Below are positions 30,891 through 41,372 of a stretch of DNA of 64,000 nucleotides, one piece after another (position 1 is the first letter of the stretch; each line of letters opens with the position of its first letter). Location of the stretch: positions 1,116,001 to 1,180,000 of the forward strand of contig NZ_AJTZ01000005.1 in the NCBI RefSeq assembly GCF_000286075.1, read 5' to 3'. Source of the stretch: Streptococcus ratti FA-1 = DSM 20564. GTDB lineage: Bacteria > Bacillota > Bacilli > Lactobacillales > Streptococcaceae. The notes under the pieces are model-generated. The model was not told the origin of the DNA. It worked only from the letters and a program-made list of their open reading frames with translations, and ran no database searches. A program made the position numbers and the translations under genes.

Positions 30891-33224
30891 ATGGCAACTG
30901 TTAAAACTAACACTGACGTTTTTGAAAAAGCTTGGGAAGGTTTTAAAGGGACTGACTGGAAAAACAAGGCCAGTATCGCTCGCTTTGTACAAGCTAACTA
31001 CACACCTTATGATGGTGACGAAAGCTTCTTGGCAGGGCCAACTGAACGTTCTTTGAAAATCAAAAAGATTGTAGAAGAAACTAAGGCTAAATATGAAGAA
31101 GCTGGCCGTTTCCCAATGGATACCCGTCCAACATCAATCGCTGACATTCCAGCTGGCTATATTTCAAAAGATGATGAATTGATTTACGGTATCCAAAACG
31201 ATGAACTGTTCAAACTGAACTTCATGCCAAAAGGCGGTATCCGTATGGCTGAAACAGCTCTCAAGGAACACGGCTATGAACCAGACCCAGCTGTTCACGA
31301 AATTTTCACCAAATACGTTACAACTGTTAACGATGGTATCTTCCGTGCTTATACGTCTAACATTCGCCGTGCCCGTCACGCTCACACTGTAACCGGTCTT
31401 CCAGATGCATACTCACGCGGACGTATTATTGGTGTTTATGCACGTCTTGCTCTTTACGGTGCTGACTACTTGATGCAGGAAAAAGTTAACGACTGGAATG
31501 CTATCTCTGAGATCGATGAAGAATCTATCCGCCTTCGTGAAGAAGTTAACTTGCAATACCAAGCTCTTGGTGAAGTGGTTAAATTGGGTGACCTTTACGG
31601 AGTTGATGTGCGCCGTCCTGCTATGAACGTTAAAGAAGCTATCCAATGGGTTAACATCGCCTTCATGGCTGTCTGCCGTGTCATCAACGGTGCCGCTACT
31701 TCTCTTGGACGTGTACCAATCGTTCTTGATATCTTTGCAGAACGTGACCTTGCCCGCGGAACCTTTACTGAAAGTGAAATTCAAGAATTCGTTGATGATT
31801 TCGTTATGAAACTTCGTACTGTTAAATTTGCACGTACTAAAGCTTACGACGAACTTTACTCAGGTGACCCAACCTTCATCACAACTTCTATGGCTGGTAT
31901 GGGTGCTGACGGACGTCACCGTGTCACTAAGATGGACTACCGTTTCTTGAACACACTTGATAATATCGGTAATGCTCCAGAACCAAACTTGACAGTTCTT
32001 TGGACTGACAAGCTGCCATATTCATTCCGCCGCTACTGTATGGTAATGAGTCACAAACACTCTTCCATCCAATACGAAGGTGTGACAACAATGGCTAAGG
32101 ATGGTTACGGTGAAATGAGCTGTATCTCATGCTGTGTATCACCGCTTGACCCAGAAAATGAAGAACAACGTCATAACATCCAGTACTTCGGTGCTCGTGT
32201 AAACGTCCTTAAAGCTCTTCTTACAGGTCTTAACGGTGGTTACGACGATGTTCACAAAGACTATAAAGTATTTGACATCGAACCTATCCGCGATGAAGTT
32301 CTTGACTTTGATACTGTTAAAGCTAACTTCGAAAAATCACTTGACTGGCTGACTTCAACTTACGTAGATGCTCTTAACATCATTCACTACATGACAGATA
32401 AGTACAACTACGAAGCTGTTCAAATGGCCTTCTTGCCAACTAAACAGCGCGCTAACATGGGATTCGGTATCTGTGGTTTTGCAAATACTGTTGATACTCT
32501 GTCAGCTATTAAGTATGCTACTGTTAAACCAATCCGTGATGAAGATGGCTACATTTATGACTATGAAACAACCGGCGAATACCCACGTTGGGGTGAAGAT
32601 GATCCTCGCTCAAACGAATTGGCAGAATGGCTGATTGAAGCTTATACTACTCGTCTTCGCAGCCACAAACTTTACAAGAACGCTGAAGCTACTGTATCAC
32701 TTCTTACTATCACTTCAAACGTTGCTTACTCTAAACAAACTGGTAACTCGCCAGTTCACAAGGGTGTTTACCTCAACGAAGATGGCAGCGTAAACTTGTC
32801 TAAACTTGAATTCTTCTCACCAGGTGCCAACCCATCTAACAAAGCTCGCGGCGGATGGTTGCAAAACCTCAACTCTCTTGCAAGCCTTGACTTTGCCTAT
32901 GCAGCTGATGGTATCTCATTGACAACGCAAGTTTCACCAAAAGCACTTGGTAAAACATTTGACGAACAAGTTGATAACTTGGTAACTATTCTTGACGGTT
33001 ACTTCGAAAACGGCGGTCAGCACGTTAACTTGAACGTTATGAGCCTCAAAGATGTTTATGACAAGATTATGAGTGGTGAAGATGTCATCGTTCGTATCTC
33101 TGGTTACTGTGTAAATACTAAATACCTTACACCAGAACAAAAGACTGAATTGACACAGCGTGTCTTCCACGAAGTTCTTTCAATGGACGATGCTGCTGAA
33201 GCTATTTCAGGTCAAAAAGCTTAA
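30891..33224 (+). CDS. pfl: Pyruvate formate-lyase
   Basis: This 777-residue glycyl-radical enzyme makes formate and acetyl-CoA from pyruvate in anaerobic mixed-acid fermentation. The catalytic cysteine pair is in [11 protein letters not shown] (near 418). The glycyl-radical segment [15 protein letters not shown] lies near the C-terminus. Codon use is strongly biased (GAA, GTT, AAC), as expected of a highly expressed gene. A separate activase is required and is not in this window. Confidence 0.97.
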   Translation: MATVKTNTDVFEKAWEGFKGTDWKNKASIARFVQANYTPYDGDESFLAGPTERSLKIKKIVEETKAKYEEAGRFPMDTRPTSIADIPAGYISKDDELIYGIQNDELFKLNFMPKGGIRMAETALKEHGYEPDPAVHEIFTKYVTTVNDGIFRAYTSNIRRARHAHTVTGLPDAYSRGRIIGVYARLALYGADYLMQEKVNDWNAISEIDEESIRLREEVNLQYQALGEVVKLGDLYGVDVRRPAMNVKEAIQWVNIAFMAVCRVINGAATSLGRVPIVLDIFAERDLARGTFTESEIQEFVDDFVMKLRTVKFARTKAYDELYSGDPTFITTSMAGMGADGRHRVTKMDYRFLNTLDNIGNAPEPNLTVLWTDKLPYSFRRYCMVMSHKHSSIQYEGVTTMAKDGYGEMSCISCCVSPLDPENEEQRHNIQYFGARVNVLKALLTGLNGGYDDVHKDYKVFDIEPIRDEVLDFDTVKANFEKSLDWLTSTYVDALNIIHYMTDKYNYEAVQMAFLPTKQRANMGFGICGFANTVDTLSAIKYATVKPIRDEDGYIYDYETTGEYPRWGEDDPRSNELAEWLIEAYTTRLRSHKLYKNAEATVSLLTITSNVAYSKQTGNSPVHKGVYLNEDGSVNLSKLEFFSPGANPSNKARGGWLQNLNSLASLDFAYAADGISLTTQVSPKALGKTFDEQVDNLVTILDGYFENGGQHVNLNVMSLKDVYDKIMSGEDVIVRISGYCVNTKYLTPEQKTELTQRVFHEVLSMDDAAEAISGQKA

Positions 33225-33240
33225 CCTTTAAAGCTAGCAG

Positions 33241-33276
33241 ACGAGATTGGGATAGTATGTCTCAATCTCGTTTTTA
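33241..33276 (+). terminator. Terminator of pfl
   Basis: ACGAGATTGGGA pairs with TCTCAATCTCGT around a 7-base loop and is followed by T5. Confidence 0.9.
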
Positions 33277-33307
33277 GTGATTGCTATTTTAAAAAAAAAC
33301 AGCAGTA

Positions 33308-33751
33308 ATGCCTATGAAAATAAAACAAACACGCGATACCTTATCAACTACCTATCTTGATGCGGTTAAAATTAGAAATATCGTTTTCGTCCAAGGACAA
33401 GGTGTCCCATTAGCTATTGAAGTTGATAAAGACGAAGCGCATTGTATTCACTTCGTCCTTTACGACGATAATGACAAGCCTCTTGCCACCTGCCGGCTTC
33501 TGCCCAATCAGCAAAAAGATTCTGTGACCCTGCAGCGAATGGCTGTCCTTGATAGCTACCAAGGCCTGAGCTTAGGCCGGAAAATTCTGCAAGCAGCGGA
33601 AAAATTTGCCAAAGAGCAAGGCTTTAAAAAAGTTACCCTTCATGCTCAGATGGGCGCTTACAATTTCTATGCTAAAAATGGCTACACACCAGTAGGTGAG
33701 CGATTTTTAGAGGCCGGTATTGAACATATTATTGTTGAAAAAATTTTCTAA
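33308..33751 (+). CDS. GNAT-family N-acetyltransferase
   Basis: This 147-residue ElaA-like GNAT protein has the acetyl-CoA motif QRMAVLDSYQGLSLGRKILQ (about 77-96) and a C-terminal YNFYAKNGYTPVGERFLEAG. The substrate is unknown. Two in-frame ATGs (33308, 33314) are possible; neither has a clear ribosome-binding site. Confidence 0.88.
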   Translation: MPMKIKQTRDTLSTTYLDAVKIRNIVFVQGQGVPLAIEVDKDEAHCIHFVLYDDNDKPLATCRLLPNQQKDSVTLQRMAVLDSYQGLSLGRKILQAAEKFAKEQGFKKVTLHAQMGAYNFYAKNGYTPVGERFLEAGIEHIIVEKIF

Positions 33752-33754
33752 AGT

Positions 33755-33816
33755 AAAAAGGCTGGAATGGATCTGCGTGCTGACTGACAGTCAGGCAGAG
33801 TTGCTTCCAGCTTTTT
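33755..33816 (+). terminator. Terminator of the GNAT gene
   Basis: AAAAAGGCTGGAA pairs with TTCCAGCTTTTT. An inner dyad CTGACTGACAGTCAG fills part of the loop. Confidence 0.75.
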
Positions 33817-33843
33817 CATTTAATTTTTTCTATCCATTTTTTT

Positions 33844-33869
33844 GAAAGCAGGCCACCTTGGCCTGCTTC
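33844..33869 (-). terminator. Terminator of the serine hydrolase operon
   Basis: On the minus strand GAAGCAGGCC-AAGG-TGGCCTGCTTTC forms a strong stem followed by T-rich sequence, just after the stop at 33880. Confidence 0.8.
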
Positions 33870-33879
33870 TTTTATTTGC

Positions 33880-34812
33880 TTAAGCTGTTAACTCCTGCTC
33901 GATCAGAGCTATCAGCTCATTACGGTCCAATATCCATTGAGCCCGCTCATCTTTTTCGTAGGTTCGGTTGCTTAGAAAAATAGCTGCACGCTGCTTGGGA
34001 ATATTAATAAGAACAAAAGTTCCCGTATAGCCAGTATGCAAAAGCCAGTCACCTTCCAAATCCCATGCCAGACTGCGCTCCTTAGCACTAAGGGAATAAT
34101 TTTTAGTCAGACGTCTTGCAAAATCATCAGTCAGACAGTGATTGGCAAAAATTTCCAAATCTTTAAGTGTTGAAAATAATCCAGCTGAACCCGTATGAAC
34201 ACCTAAAACCTGAGCCTTAGGGTCATGGACCCTTCCTGATGGAATTCCTCTGACTGTCGGAACAGCTGAGGAGACCGGACCAAATGTTGTTTTACTCATG
34301 TTCCAAGGTTTAAAAATTTCCTGTTCAAAAAGAATATCTAAGGACTGACCAGTCAGATTTTCCAGCATAAAACCAAGTAAAATAAAATTAATATCTGTAT
34401 ATTTGAAAGACTTATCTGCGGTCACTTTAATGTGATTAACAGCATTTCTCAGCTCGGCTGCTGACAGACTGTTCCGATTGGGAATATAGGGATCAATACC
34501 GCTGGTGTGTGTCAGAAGCTGACGCAGCGTAACTGACTTATCATGAAAAGCAGGATAGTAAAACTGCAAAGACTGATCCAGTTCTAAAAGGCCGCTGTTT
34601 AGCATGAAAATACAAACAGTTCCAACACCGATAACCTTAGAAACACTGGCCAAGTCGTAAAAGAGATTAGGCCTTGTTCTTTCTAGAGGGGACGTCTCCC
34701 CCAGATAAAACTCTTGCCAGCTGTCATTTTCATAAAGTGCAAGACTTGCTCCTAAATAGATATGCTGGCTGATTTGGTCCTGAATCTTAGTTATTATCTT
34801 TTGATGGCTCAT
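33880..34812 (-). CDS. Serine hydrolase, class C beta-lactamase/PBP4*-like
   Basis: This 310-residue protein has the SxxK motif in DLASVSKVIG (about 51-60), a Y-x-[ND] triad in KYTDINFILLG and a terminal HTGYTGT in place of KTG. No signal peptide is visible, so it probably acts in the cytoplasm as an esterase or peptidase rather than as a resistance enzyme. It overlaps the cppA stop by 4 bases. Confidence 0.87.
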   Translation of the reverse strand: MSHQKIITKIQDQISQHIYLGASLALYENDSWQEFYLGETSPLERTRPNLFYDLASVSKVIGVGTVCIFMLNSGLLELDQSLQFYYPAFHDKSVTLRQLLTHTSGIDPYIPNRNSLSAAELRNAVNHIKVTADKSFKYTDINFILLGFMLENLTGQSLDILFEQEIFKPWNMSKTTFGPVSSAVPTVRGIPSGRVHDPKAQVLGVHTGSAGLFSTLKDLEIFANHCLTDDFARRLTKNYSLSAKERSLAWDLEGDWLLHTGYTGTFVLINIPKQRAAIFLSNRTYEKDERAQWILDRNELIALIEQELTA

Positions 34813-35567
34813 GGTAATTTACGAAACCAAATTTCAATGCGGCTGGGATCCGACAGAACCAAAACTTTTTCTTTTTTATCCAAATAGACGTCCTGTCCCT
34901 TTTCTTCAAGGTAGGCCTTCAGCTCTGCCAAATCATAGTCTGGAGCTACCTTAACTTCCAAAATTTCCAAATCCCAGGCGATATGCGGAGCAATTTCCAA
35001 ATCATCTCCCTGCCCTTCGACAAAATCTACAGACAGCGGAAATTGATTTTGGAAAAGTCTTTGATAAAATTGCTGTGATTTACTTTTATCAGGAACATTT
35101 AAGATAAGTTTTTCCACCCTATAGGCAGACAGTCCTTTAAAATCCTCCTGCAGCCGGATATCTGGCTCTTCTACTTCTTTGAGAGTGCTCAGTTCATCTT
35201 CAGCATGAAGCAAAAAAAGATCATTGTCCGGTGACAGAGCTTCAAAAGCATAGCCCTTTGCCCCTTTAAAAATCCTGACAGCCTCAGCCCCGTTCGCTAA
35301 TAAAGCCGCAATCTCATCGGCCTTATCAGCCTTGATAATTATTTTTTGCAGCTTTTTCAAACCTTTAACCGCTCTGGTTCTAACATCAGGTGATTCTTCA
35401 ATAATAAAACGACTCCCAGAATGAGACCAATCCGTAAAAATAGCCAGTGCATTTTCTTCAGAAAACAGCCTAAAGCCCAAAGTCTTCTGATAAAAATCAA
35501 TATTTTTATCGCGGTCATTAACCCTCAGAACCGGCGAGTGAAAATCCATTTGTTCAAATAAGCTCAT
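34809..35567 (-). CDS. cppA: CppA-family glyoxalase-fold protein
   Basis: This 252-residue protein has an N-terminal VOC/glyoxalase domain (HSPVLRVNDRDKNIDFYQKT) and a C-terminal CppA domain (YRVEKLILNVPDKSKSQQFYQ). The family was named for a C3-cleaving activity in pneumococcus; its real function is unclear. The ATG at 35567 follows GGGAGGATAGGAC and is preferred over one at 35645. It is translationally coupled to the serine hydrolase. Confidence 0.85.
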   Translation of the reverse strand: MSLFEQMDFHSPVLRVNDRDKNIDFYQKTLGFRLFSEENALAIFTDWSHSGSRFIIEESPDVRTRAVKGLKKLQKIIIKADKADEIAALLANGAEAVRIFKGAKGYAFEALSPDNDLFLLHAEDELSTLKEVEEPDIRLQEDFKGLSAYRVEKLILNVPDKSKSQQFYQRLFQNQFPLSVDFVEGQGDDLEIAPHIAWDLEILEVKVAPDYDLAELKAYLEEKGQDVYLDKKEKVLVLSDPSRIEIWFRKLP

Positions 35568-35828
35568 TGTCCTATCCTCCCTTAATATTTCCATTTTAGA
35601 CAAAATATGGCTATTTGACAAGAAATTATGTGCTCCATCAGGCATTTTCTATTAAAAAGGCAGCAAAAATCTGTTCCTACCTCATCATTCAATCTTATGG
35701 TTAAGCTGGACTGCTGCTCTTTTCAGCAGCCGTTGGGAAAGAAGTCACCATTTCGGTGTCATGCTCAAGTTCAGCTGCTTTACTTTTTCTAAGTACTTTA
35801 TCTGTTTGTCCAATTTATCCGTTAAAAA

Positions 35829-35858
35829 GAAAAAGCCGGGGATTTCTCCCGGTCTTTA
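35829..35858 (-). terminator. Terminator of glpF
   Basis: On the minus strand ACCGGGAGAAATCCCCGGCT is followed by TTTTTCTTTTT. The rest of 35568-35862 shows only the small hairpin GCTGCT..AGCAGC near 35711. Confidence 0.8.
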
Positions 35859-35862
35859 GATA

Positions 35863-36732
35863 TTATTTCAAGTATAAATATTTAAATAAGGCAACGCCTG
35901 CGATAGCGGCAAGAATTGGTGCAATAACCGGCACCCACGCATACCACCATTTAGAATCACCTTTGGACTTACCAAGAACTGATTCTGGCAAGAAATGGTG
36001 AAGAAGACGCGGACCTAAGTCACGTGCAGGGTTAAGGGCAGGTCCTGTAGGTCCTCCTAAAGCTGCTACAAGAGCCATAACAAGGAAACCTAAGCCAAGG
36101 TGAGCTACTGCTAAACCAGAGTTAACATTAGCACCTACAGTCAGACCAACTTGAGAAAACTTAAAGGTAGATGATGTTACATCAGTCCCCATAGTATTCA
36201 ATTGTTGAATAATTTCACCGCCAAAATAGTTTTTGGTAAGAGCAAGCGCACCAAAGAAAAGAACGAATGAACCGGCAAACTCATTGAGGAAACCGTTAAT
36301 CAAGGACGCTTTCTTAGTTGCATCTGTGTCATCATCAACAGCTGATGCTGTTGAGAAAGTACCTAAAATAGCATTGGCATCTTCAGTTTGTCTGTAGTAT
36401 GGTGCATGGGTTGCTACAACAACCAACTGACCAAAGATAGCTCCTAAAAACTGAGCCGCAATGTAAGGAAGGACTTGTTTCCATGGGAAAAGTTCTGAGA
36501 CAGCAAGACCGAGCGTGAAAGCTGGGTTAATATGGTTGCCAGATACATTACCAAACATCAAAGCAGGCAGCATAACACCAAAACCATATCCTAAAGTGAT
36601 GATTACCCAACCACTTTTATGACCTTTTGTTCCTTTTAATTCAACATTTGCAACGGCACCATTCCCCAAAATAATAAGGAGAGCTGTACCAATAAACTCT
36701 GTGATATACTTCACAGTCCATGTAACATCCAT
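35863..36732 (-). CDS. glpF: Glycerol uptake facilitator / aquaglyceroporin
   Basis: This 289-residue MIP-family channel has both NPA boxes (GNHINPAFTLG near 68 and LNPARDLGPR near 230) and about six helices. The Asp after the second NPA (NPARD) is typical of glycerol facilitators. There is a long loop at about 130-150 (DDDTDATKKA). It is divergent from pepX. No glycerol kinase is adjacent. Confidence 0.93.
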   Translation of the reverse strand: MDVTWTVKYITEFIGTALLIILGNGAVANVELKGTKGHKSGWVIITLGYGFGVMLPALMFGNVSGNHINPAFTLGLAVSELFPWKQVLPYIAAQFLGAIFGQLVVVATHAPYYRQTEDANAILGTFSTASAVDDDTDATKKASLINGFLNEFAGSFVLFFGALALTKNYFGGEIIQQLNTMGTDVTSSTFKFSQVGLTVGANVNSGLAVAHLGLGFLVMALVAALGGPTGPALNPARDLGPRLLHHFLPESVLGKSKGDSKWWYAWVPVIAPILAAIAGVALFKYLYLK

Positions 36733-36820
36733 TTGTCTTTTTATCCTCCGAGTTCAAATTTTTTAGACATGTACCATTTTATCAAGTATAATAGATAATG
36801 TAAAGCCTCTTGAAAAATTA

Positions 36821-36836
36821 AAAACGTTTACTTTGA
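36821..36836. promoter_or_regulatory. cre-like sequence between glpF and pepX
   Basis: TTAAAAACGTTTACTT resembles a cre core. It lies between the divergent genes, upstream of the glpF -10 candidate (GATAAAATGG on the minus strand). Confidence 0.3.
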
Positions 36837-36846
36837 AAGGTTCCTT

Positions 36847-39135
36847 ATGAATTACAATCAATACAGCTACATTCAGACATCGCTCCCTCAGGCAGAAAAA
36901 GAGCTGCAGGAGCTGGGATTTCGCTTAAGCAGTCAACAAACAAATAAGGAAAATTTGGCTGAGTTCATCAGTCGGATTTATTTTCACAACCCTGATAAAG
37001 ATTATGTCTTTCAGAGCCTGATTGCTGACAGCAAGACTGATTTTGCTGCTTTTTTACAGTCTTCCCAAGAGCTGACAGATGAGATTTTCTATCTGCTTGC
37101 ACTGCAGCTTTTAGAATTCATTCCCCATGCCGATTTCACAAGCAGCAAGTCTTTTGTCAAAGAAATCAATTTTCCACTGACTTTTGATTCTGATTATTTT
37201 CTGCTGAATCTCTATCAGCTGCTGGCAACTCGCACCAAAAACGGCATGACCCTCATTGACCGCTTAGTCAGCCAGGGTTTTCTTTCAGCTGACAATAGTT
37301 ACCATTATTTTAATGGCAAAAGCTTAGCAACCTTTGACACGGCTGATGTGACCCGTGAAATCGTTTATGTTGAGGCACCGCTTGATAGCGATAAAGATGG
37401 AAAACGAGATCTTATTAAGCTCAATATTATCCGCCCTAAAACCGAGGAACTGCTTCCTGTTATCATGACCGCCAGTCCCTATCATCAGGGTATCAACGAA
37501 AAGCAATCTGACCAAAAACTACATCAAATGGAAGGTGAGCTGCCCGTCAAGCGAGCTGGTCATATCAAGGTTGCTGAGCCTGATTTTCAGCCGCTTGACA
37601 CAAGCCTTCCTGACCTGCCGACAGGGCCCGCTCAGGAGAGCTTTTCCCATATTAGCAGTTATAGCCTCAATGACTATCTTCTGGCCCGCGGCTTTGCTAA
37701 TATTTATGTATCCGGTATCGGCACCAAAGATTCTGAAGGCTTTATGACTAGCGGTGATTATACCCAAATTGAATCCTTCAAAGCTGTCATTGATTGGCTA
37801 AATGGCAGGGCAGCTGCCTACAGCAGCCACAAGCGTGACCGGCTGGTGATTGCCGACTGGACAAATGGCTCAGTTGCCACGACCGGAAAATCTTATCTGG
37901 GTACCATGTCCACTGGTTTAGCAACAACAGGAGTTGAGGGGCTTAAGGTTATTATTGCGGAGTCTGCTATTTCTTCTTGGTATGGCTATTACCGGGAAAA
38001 CGGACTAATCTGCAGTCCTGGCGGTTATCCAGGCGAAGATTTGGATGTACTTACCGAGCTGACCTATTCGCGCAATCTAACAGCTGGTGATTATTTGAGA
38101 AACAATTCCCACTACCAAGAGATGCTCAAAGAACAGTCCGAACAAATAGACCGTATTAGCGGCGACTACAATCAGTTTTGGCATAACCGCAATTATTTAC
38201 CTTATGCGCACAAAGTCAAGGCACATGTAGTTTATACGCACGGCCTGCAGGACTGGAATGTCAAACCTAACCATGTCTATGATATTTTAAATGCCCTGCC
38301 TTCCCATGTAGAAAAACATGCCTTTTTACATCAGGGTGAGCATGTTTATATGCATAATTGGCAGTCTATTGATTTTCGTGAAAGCATGAATGCCCTCCTG
38401 ACGAAGGAACTTTTAGGGCTGGCTAACGGCTATCAGCTGCCTGCTGTTATTTGGCAGGATAATTCACAGTCCCATACATGGAAACATTTAGAACATTTTG
38501 GCAGCGATCAGACTGTTCAGTTTTCTCTTGGAGAAGATCAGCAGATGATTGACAATCATTATCCTGCTGCCGAGTTTAAAGGCTACAGCAAGGACTATCA
38601 CCGTTTCAAAGCAGATCTCTTCGCTAAAAAAGCTAACGCAATAACTGTTGATCTGCCGATTCAAGAAGACCTCCTCATCAACGGCCAAATCACCTTAAAT
38701 ATCAGGCTCAAATCCAGCAGCAGCAAGGGAATCCTCTCAGCTCAAGTCTTAGATTTCGGCTGGAAAAAGCGTTTTTCTGATTCGCCAAGTATTGTAGAGC
38801 TCAACAGCATTGATAACGGCCAGAATTTCTCCCCTGAAGCCCTTCGTGAACTGCCCTACAAGAAAACACCTTACCGGGTTATCAGCAAAGGCGTTCTCAA
38901 TTTACAAAACCGCACAGTTCTGTCAAAAATCGAAGATATCATTCCCAGAGAATGGATGACTGTACAATTTAAGCTGCAAGCAAGTATTTACCAGCTCAAA
39001 AAAGGAGATACGCTCAGACTTATTCTCTATACTACCGACTTTGAACATACCATTCGCGATAACAGCAACTATGCTCTGACGGTGGACTTAGCCAAGTCAT
39101 CACTGGACATTCCGCACACGTCACTTGCAAAGTAA
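36847..39135 (+). CDS. pepX: Xaa-Pro dipeptidyl-peptidase PepX
   Basis: This 762-residue S15 serine peptidase removes X-Pro dipeptides from peptides such as caseins and collagen fragments. The nucleophile lies in [13 protein letters not shown] (Ser near residue 348), and the later Asp/His region is [13 protein letters not shown] and FLHQGEHVY. There is no signal peptide. The start follows GAAAGGTTCCTT. Confidence 0.96.
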   Translation: MNYNQYSYIQTSLPQAEKELQELGFRLSSQQTNKENLAEFISRIYFHNPDKDYVFQSLIADSKTDFAAFLQSSQELTDEIFYLLALQLLEFIPHADFTSSKSFVKEINFPLTFDSDYFLLNLYQLLATRTKNGMTLIDRLVSQGFLSADNSYHYFNGKSLATFDTADVTREIVYVEAPLDSDKDGKRDLIKLNIIRPKTEELLPVIMTASPYHQGINEKQSDQKLHQMEGELPVKRAGHIKVAEPDFQPLDTSLPDLPTGPAQESFSHISSYSLNDYLLARGFANIYVSGIGTKDSEGFMTSGDYTQIESFKAVIDWLNGRAAAYSSHKRDRLVIADWTNGSVATTGKSYLGTMSTGLATTGVEGLKVIIAESAISSWYGYYRENGLICSPGGYPGEDLDVLTELTYSRNLTAGDYLRNNSHYQEMLKEQSEQIDRISGDYNQFWHNRNYLPYAHKVKAHVVYTHGLQDWNVKPNHVYDILNALPSHVEKHAFLHQGEHVYMHNWQSIDFRESMNALLTKELLGLANGYQLPAVIWQDNSQSHTWKHLEHFGSDQTVQFSLGEDQQMIDNHYPAAEFKGYSKDYHRFKADLFAKKANAITVDLPIQEDLLINGQITLNIRLKSSSSKGILSAQVLDFGWKKRFSDSPSIVELNSIDNGQNFSPEALRELPYKKTPYRVISKGVLNLQNRTVLSKIEDIIPREWMTVQFKLQASIYQLKKGDTLRLILYTTDFEHTIRDNSNYALTVDLAKSSLDIPHTSLAK

Positions 39136-39155
39136 AATTCTCAAACTGTAAACGC

Positions 39156-39211
39156 AAAAAAGCGGCGAATCAGAAATCGGATCTTAACCGACAACTGAAT
39201 TCGCCGCTTTT
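39156..39211. terminator. Bidirectional terminator between pepX and sufB
   Basis: AAAAAAGCGGCGAAT pairs with ATTCGCCGCTTTT. It is A-rich before and T-rich after, and serves the convergent genes. Confidence 0.85.
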
Positions 39212-39237
39212 ACAGTTCATGAAATCTGTGCTCTTTA

Positions 39238-40656
39238 TTAGCCGACAGAGCCTTCCATTTCATAAGAAATAAGACGGTTGAGCTCAATCGCATATTCCAT
39301 TGGCAGCTCCTTGGTGAAAGGTTCGACAAAGCCCATGACAATCATTTCGGTAGCCTGGCTTTCTGTCAAGCCGCGGCTCATTAAATAATAGAGCTGCTCT
39401 TCAGAAATTTTTGACACCTTGGCTTCATGCTCTAAGGCCACCTGAGAATTGTGAATTTCATTGAAAGGAACTGTATCAGACCGAGAAAGTTCATCCATAA
39501 TAATGGTGTCACATTCAATATGGCTGACAGATTTTTGAGAATTTCTGCCGAATGTTACCTGACCTCGATAATTAACTTCTCCGCCTCCTTTAGAAATGGA
39601 TTTGGAAACAATCGAAGAGCTGGTACGAGGGGCATTGTGAATCATCTTGCCGCCAGTATCCTGAACTTGCTTGCCATTAGCAAAGGCAATTGACAGCATG
39701 GTCCCACGCGCACCTTCTCCATCCAAAATAACAGACGGATACTTCATCGTTGTATGGGAGCCTAAATTGCCGTCAATCCATTCGACTGTGGCATTTCTAT
39801 CAGCTTTGGCCCGCTTAGTCACCAAATTATAGACATTATCCGACCAATTTTGAATAGTCGAATAGCGCATATAAGAGCCTTCCAGAGCATAAACTTCAAC
39901 AATGGCAGCATGCAGACTGGCGGTAGAATAGATGGGTGCTGTACATCCCTCAACATAATGAACACTGGCTCCCTCATCAACAATGATCAGGGTCCGCTCA
40001 AACTGTCCGGTTTCTTCATGGTTCATCCGAAAATAGGTCTGTAAGGGAATATCACATTTGACCCCTTTAGGAACATAAATAAAAGTACCGCCTGACCAAA
40101 AAGCAGCATTTAACGCTGAGAGTTTATTGTCCCCCGGTGTCACCAATTTCGCAAAATACTTCTTAAACAAATCAGGATATTCCTTGAGAGCCGTATCCGT
40201 ATCAGTAAAGATAATTCCCAGACGGTCATATTCATCTTTCATGTTATGATAGACAACTTCTGATTCATACTGAACAACAGCGCCGGCCAAGTAATTGCGC
40301 TCTGCTTCTGGAATTCCAATCCGGTCAAAGGTTTCCTTTATCTTCTCAGGGACATCATTCCAGGAATATTCTGCCTGCTTTGAAGCCTTCTGATAGTATA
40401 TAATCTCATCAAAATCAAGCTCAGACAGATCTGGCCCCCAATCCGGCATAGGCATTTTATGAAAGGTTGCAAGGGCCTTGAGACGGAAATCAAGCATCCA
40501 TTCGGGTTCTCCCTTAGCTCGGGAAAGTGCACGCACAGCAACTTCTGTCGCACCTTTTCCAGTTGAAATAATCGGCTCGATATCGTCATGAAAGCCAAAT
40601 TTATAATCACCTAAATCAATAGGCTTAGGAGTTACTTGTGTATTTGTTTCAGACAT
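39238..40656 (-). CDS. sufB: SufB, Fe-S cluster scaffold
   Basis: This 472-residue scaffold of the SUF iron-sulfur machinery shows [31 protein letters not shown] (conserved Cys), [19 protein letters not shown] and the C-terminal [31 protein letters not shown]. The start follows GAAGGTGA. In Firmicutes sufB normally ends a sufC-D-S-U-B operon. Here nothing on the minus strand lies upstream: the next gene is divergent ebfC with an inserted element. Confidence 0.96.
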   Translation of the reverse strand: MSETNTQVTPKPIDLGDYKFGFHDDIEPIISTGKGATEVAVRALSRAKGEPEWMLDFRLKALATFHKMPMPDWGPDLSELDFDEIIYYQKASKQAEYSWNDVPEKIKETFDRIGIPEAERNYLAGAVVQYESEVVYHNMKDEYDRLGIIFTDTDTALKEYPDLFKKYFAKLVTPGDNKLSALNAAFWSGGTFIYVPKGVKCDIPLQTYFRMNHEETGQFERTLIIVDEGASVHYVEGCTAPIYSTASLHAAIVEVYALEGSYMRYSTIQNWSDNVYNLVTKRAKADRNATVEWIDGNLGSHTTMKYPSVILDGEGARGTMLSIAFANGKQVQDTGGKMIHNAPRTSSSIVSKSISKGGGEVNYRGQVTFGRNSQKSVSHIECDTIIMDELSRSDTVPFNEIHNSQVALEHEAKVSKISEEQLYYLMSRGLTESQATEMIVMGFVEPFTKELPMEYAIELNRLISYEMEGSVG

Positions 40657-40734
40657 TGATTCACCTTCTTTAATATATCTAATATACTAAAATTTCTGAT
40701 ATTTTGCCATTTTTCGGACAGCATTTCTTTTTGC

Positions 40735-40785
40735 GTGCATCAAACTAAAGCCAATGTCTTGAGGCATGCAAAAAATAAGCCTCAC
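40735..40785. repeat. Inverted repeat between sufB and ebfC promoter
   Basis: TTTTTGCGTGC and GCATGCAAAAA (one mismatch) are about 25 bases apart. The region 40657-40990 otherwise holds only promoters and no gene. Confidence 0.4.
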
Positions 40786-40905
40786 ATTTTAACAATGTCA
40801 TCTTAGGCAGTTTTTCTGTGCTTAAACAAATCTGCGGAAAAATAAACTACTCCCCCTTTTATGCAAAACAGTACAAATTTAGGGATTTAAGTTACTGCTC
40901 AAAAA

Positions 40906-40914
40906 TGATATAAT
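40906..40914 (+). promoter_or_regulatory. ebfC: Original ebfC promoter, extended -10
   Basis: TGATATAAT is an extended -10 about 125 bases upstream of the left att copy. Before insertion it would have driven ebfC. It now reads into a 7-codon frame (MMNMQDP) and the mobile element. Confidence 0.6.
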
Positions 40915-40992
40915 CAATAGTGTACTTCAAGGCGCTTTCTTCCAAGAAAGTACCTGCTGTGACAGCTGCAAAATAAAGCAACAATATTAAAA

Positions 40993-41052
40993 AAACAAGG
41001 CTCAACCCCTTGCTACGAAAGGAATCTAGAAATATTTATGATGAATATGCAA
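40993..41052 (+). repeat. attL: left 60-bp direct repeat (original ebfC start)
   Basis: It matches 49861-49920 at 56 of 60 positions by eye, including an identical 26-base stretch from TAGAAATATTTATGATG to CAA. It contains the ribosome-binding site GAAAGGAA and codons MMNMQ, after which the frame ends (GAC CCC TAG). Confidence 0.88.
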
Positions 41053-41152
41053 GACCCCTAGTTCAGTTCTGTAAGTCTTGTAATCGTCAGAAACATTGAT
41101 TTAAAAGGGTTTTAGATTCTCACAATTTTACAAAATGCATTAAAAATTTTAA

Positions 41153-41173
41153 AAGTGGTCACTTTTTGGTCAC
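41153..41173 (+). repeat. GGTCAC repeats, left end of the element
   Basis: AAGTGGTCAC and TGGTCAC are 11 bases apart. A matching pair lies at 49830-49849 near the right end in the same orientation. They may be integrase arm-binding sites. Confidence 0.5.
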
Positions 41174-41211
41174 TCACTTACTAGCATTTTGAAGTACAAT
41201 TGAATAATAAC

Positions 41212-41257
41212 ATTCCTATAAACTATATAACGTAGTTTTTCTATAGTTTATAGGAAT
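41212..41257. repeat. Perfect 16-bp inverted repeat near the left element end
   Basis: ATTCCTATAAACTATA and its exact complement flank a 14-base spacer. A second hairpin with AAAAGCA/TGCTTTT follows at about 41259-41286. It may insulate element transcripts from the host, or be an old element end. Confidence 0.6.
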
Positions 41258-41347
41258 CCAAAAAGCATGTTTTTGAACCTGCTTTTCCTTTATTTTATTA
41301 CTTGCCCCAATCCCCAATAAATTCAGATGTTACAAAACTTAAATAGA

Positions 41348-41371
41348 CATTTCTCATATATGAGAAATGTC
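41348..41371. repeat. 24-bp perfect palindrome abutting the IS1182 left end
   Basis: ACATTTCTCATA and its exact reverse complement are contiguous. They end one base before the left inverted repeat of the IS. Confidence 0.75.
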
Positions 41372-41372
41372 T

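Noticed and set aside
33880..34812. Beta-lactam resistance gene
   Set aside because: The class C-like motifs occur without a signal peptide and with HTG in place of KTG, as in cytoplasmic esterase-like relatives.
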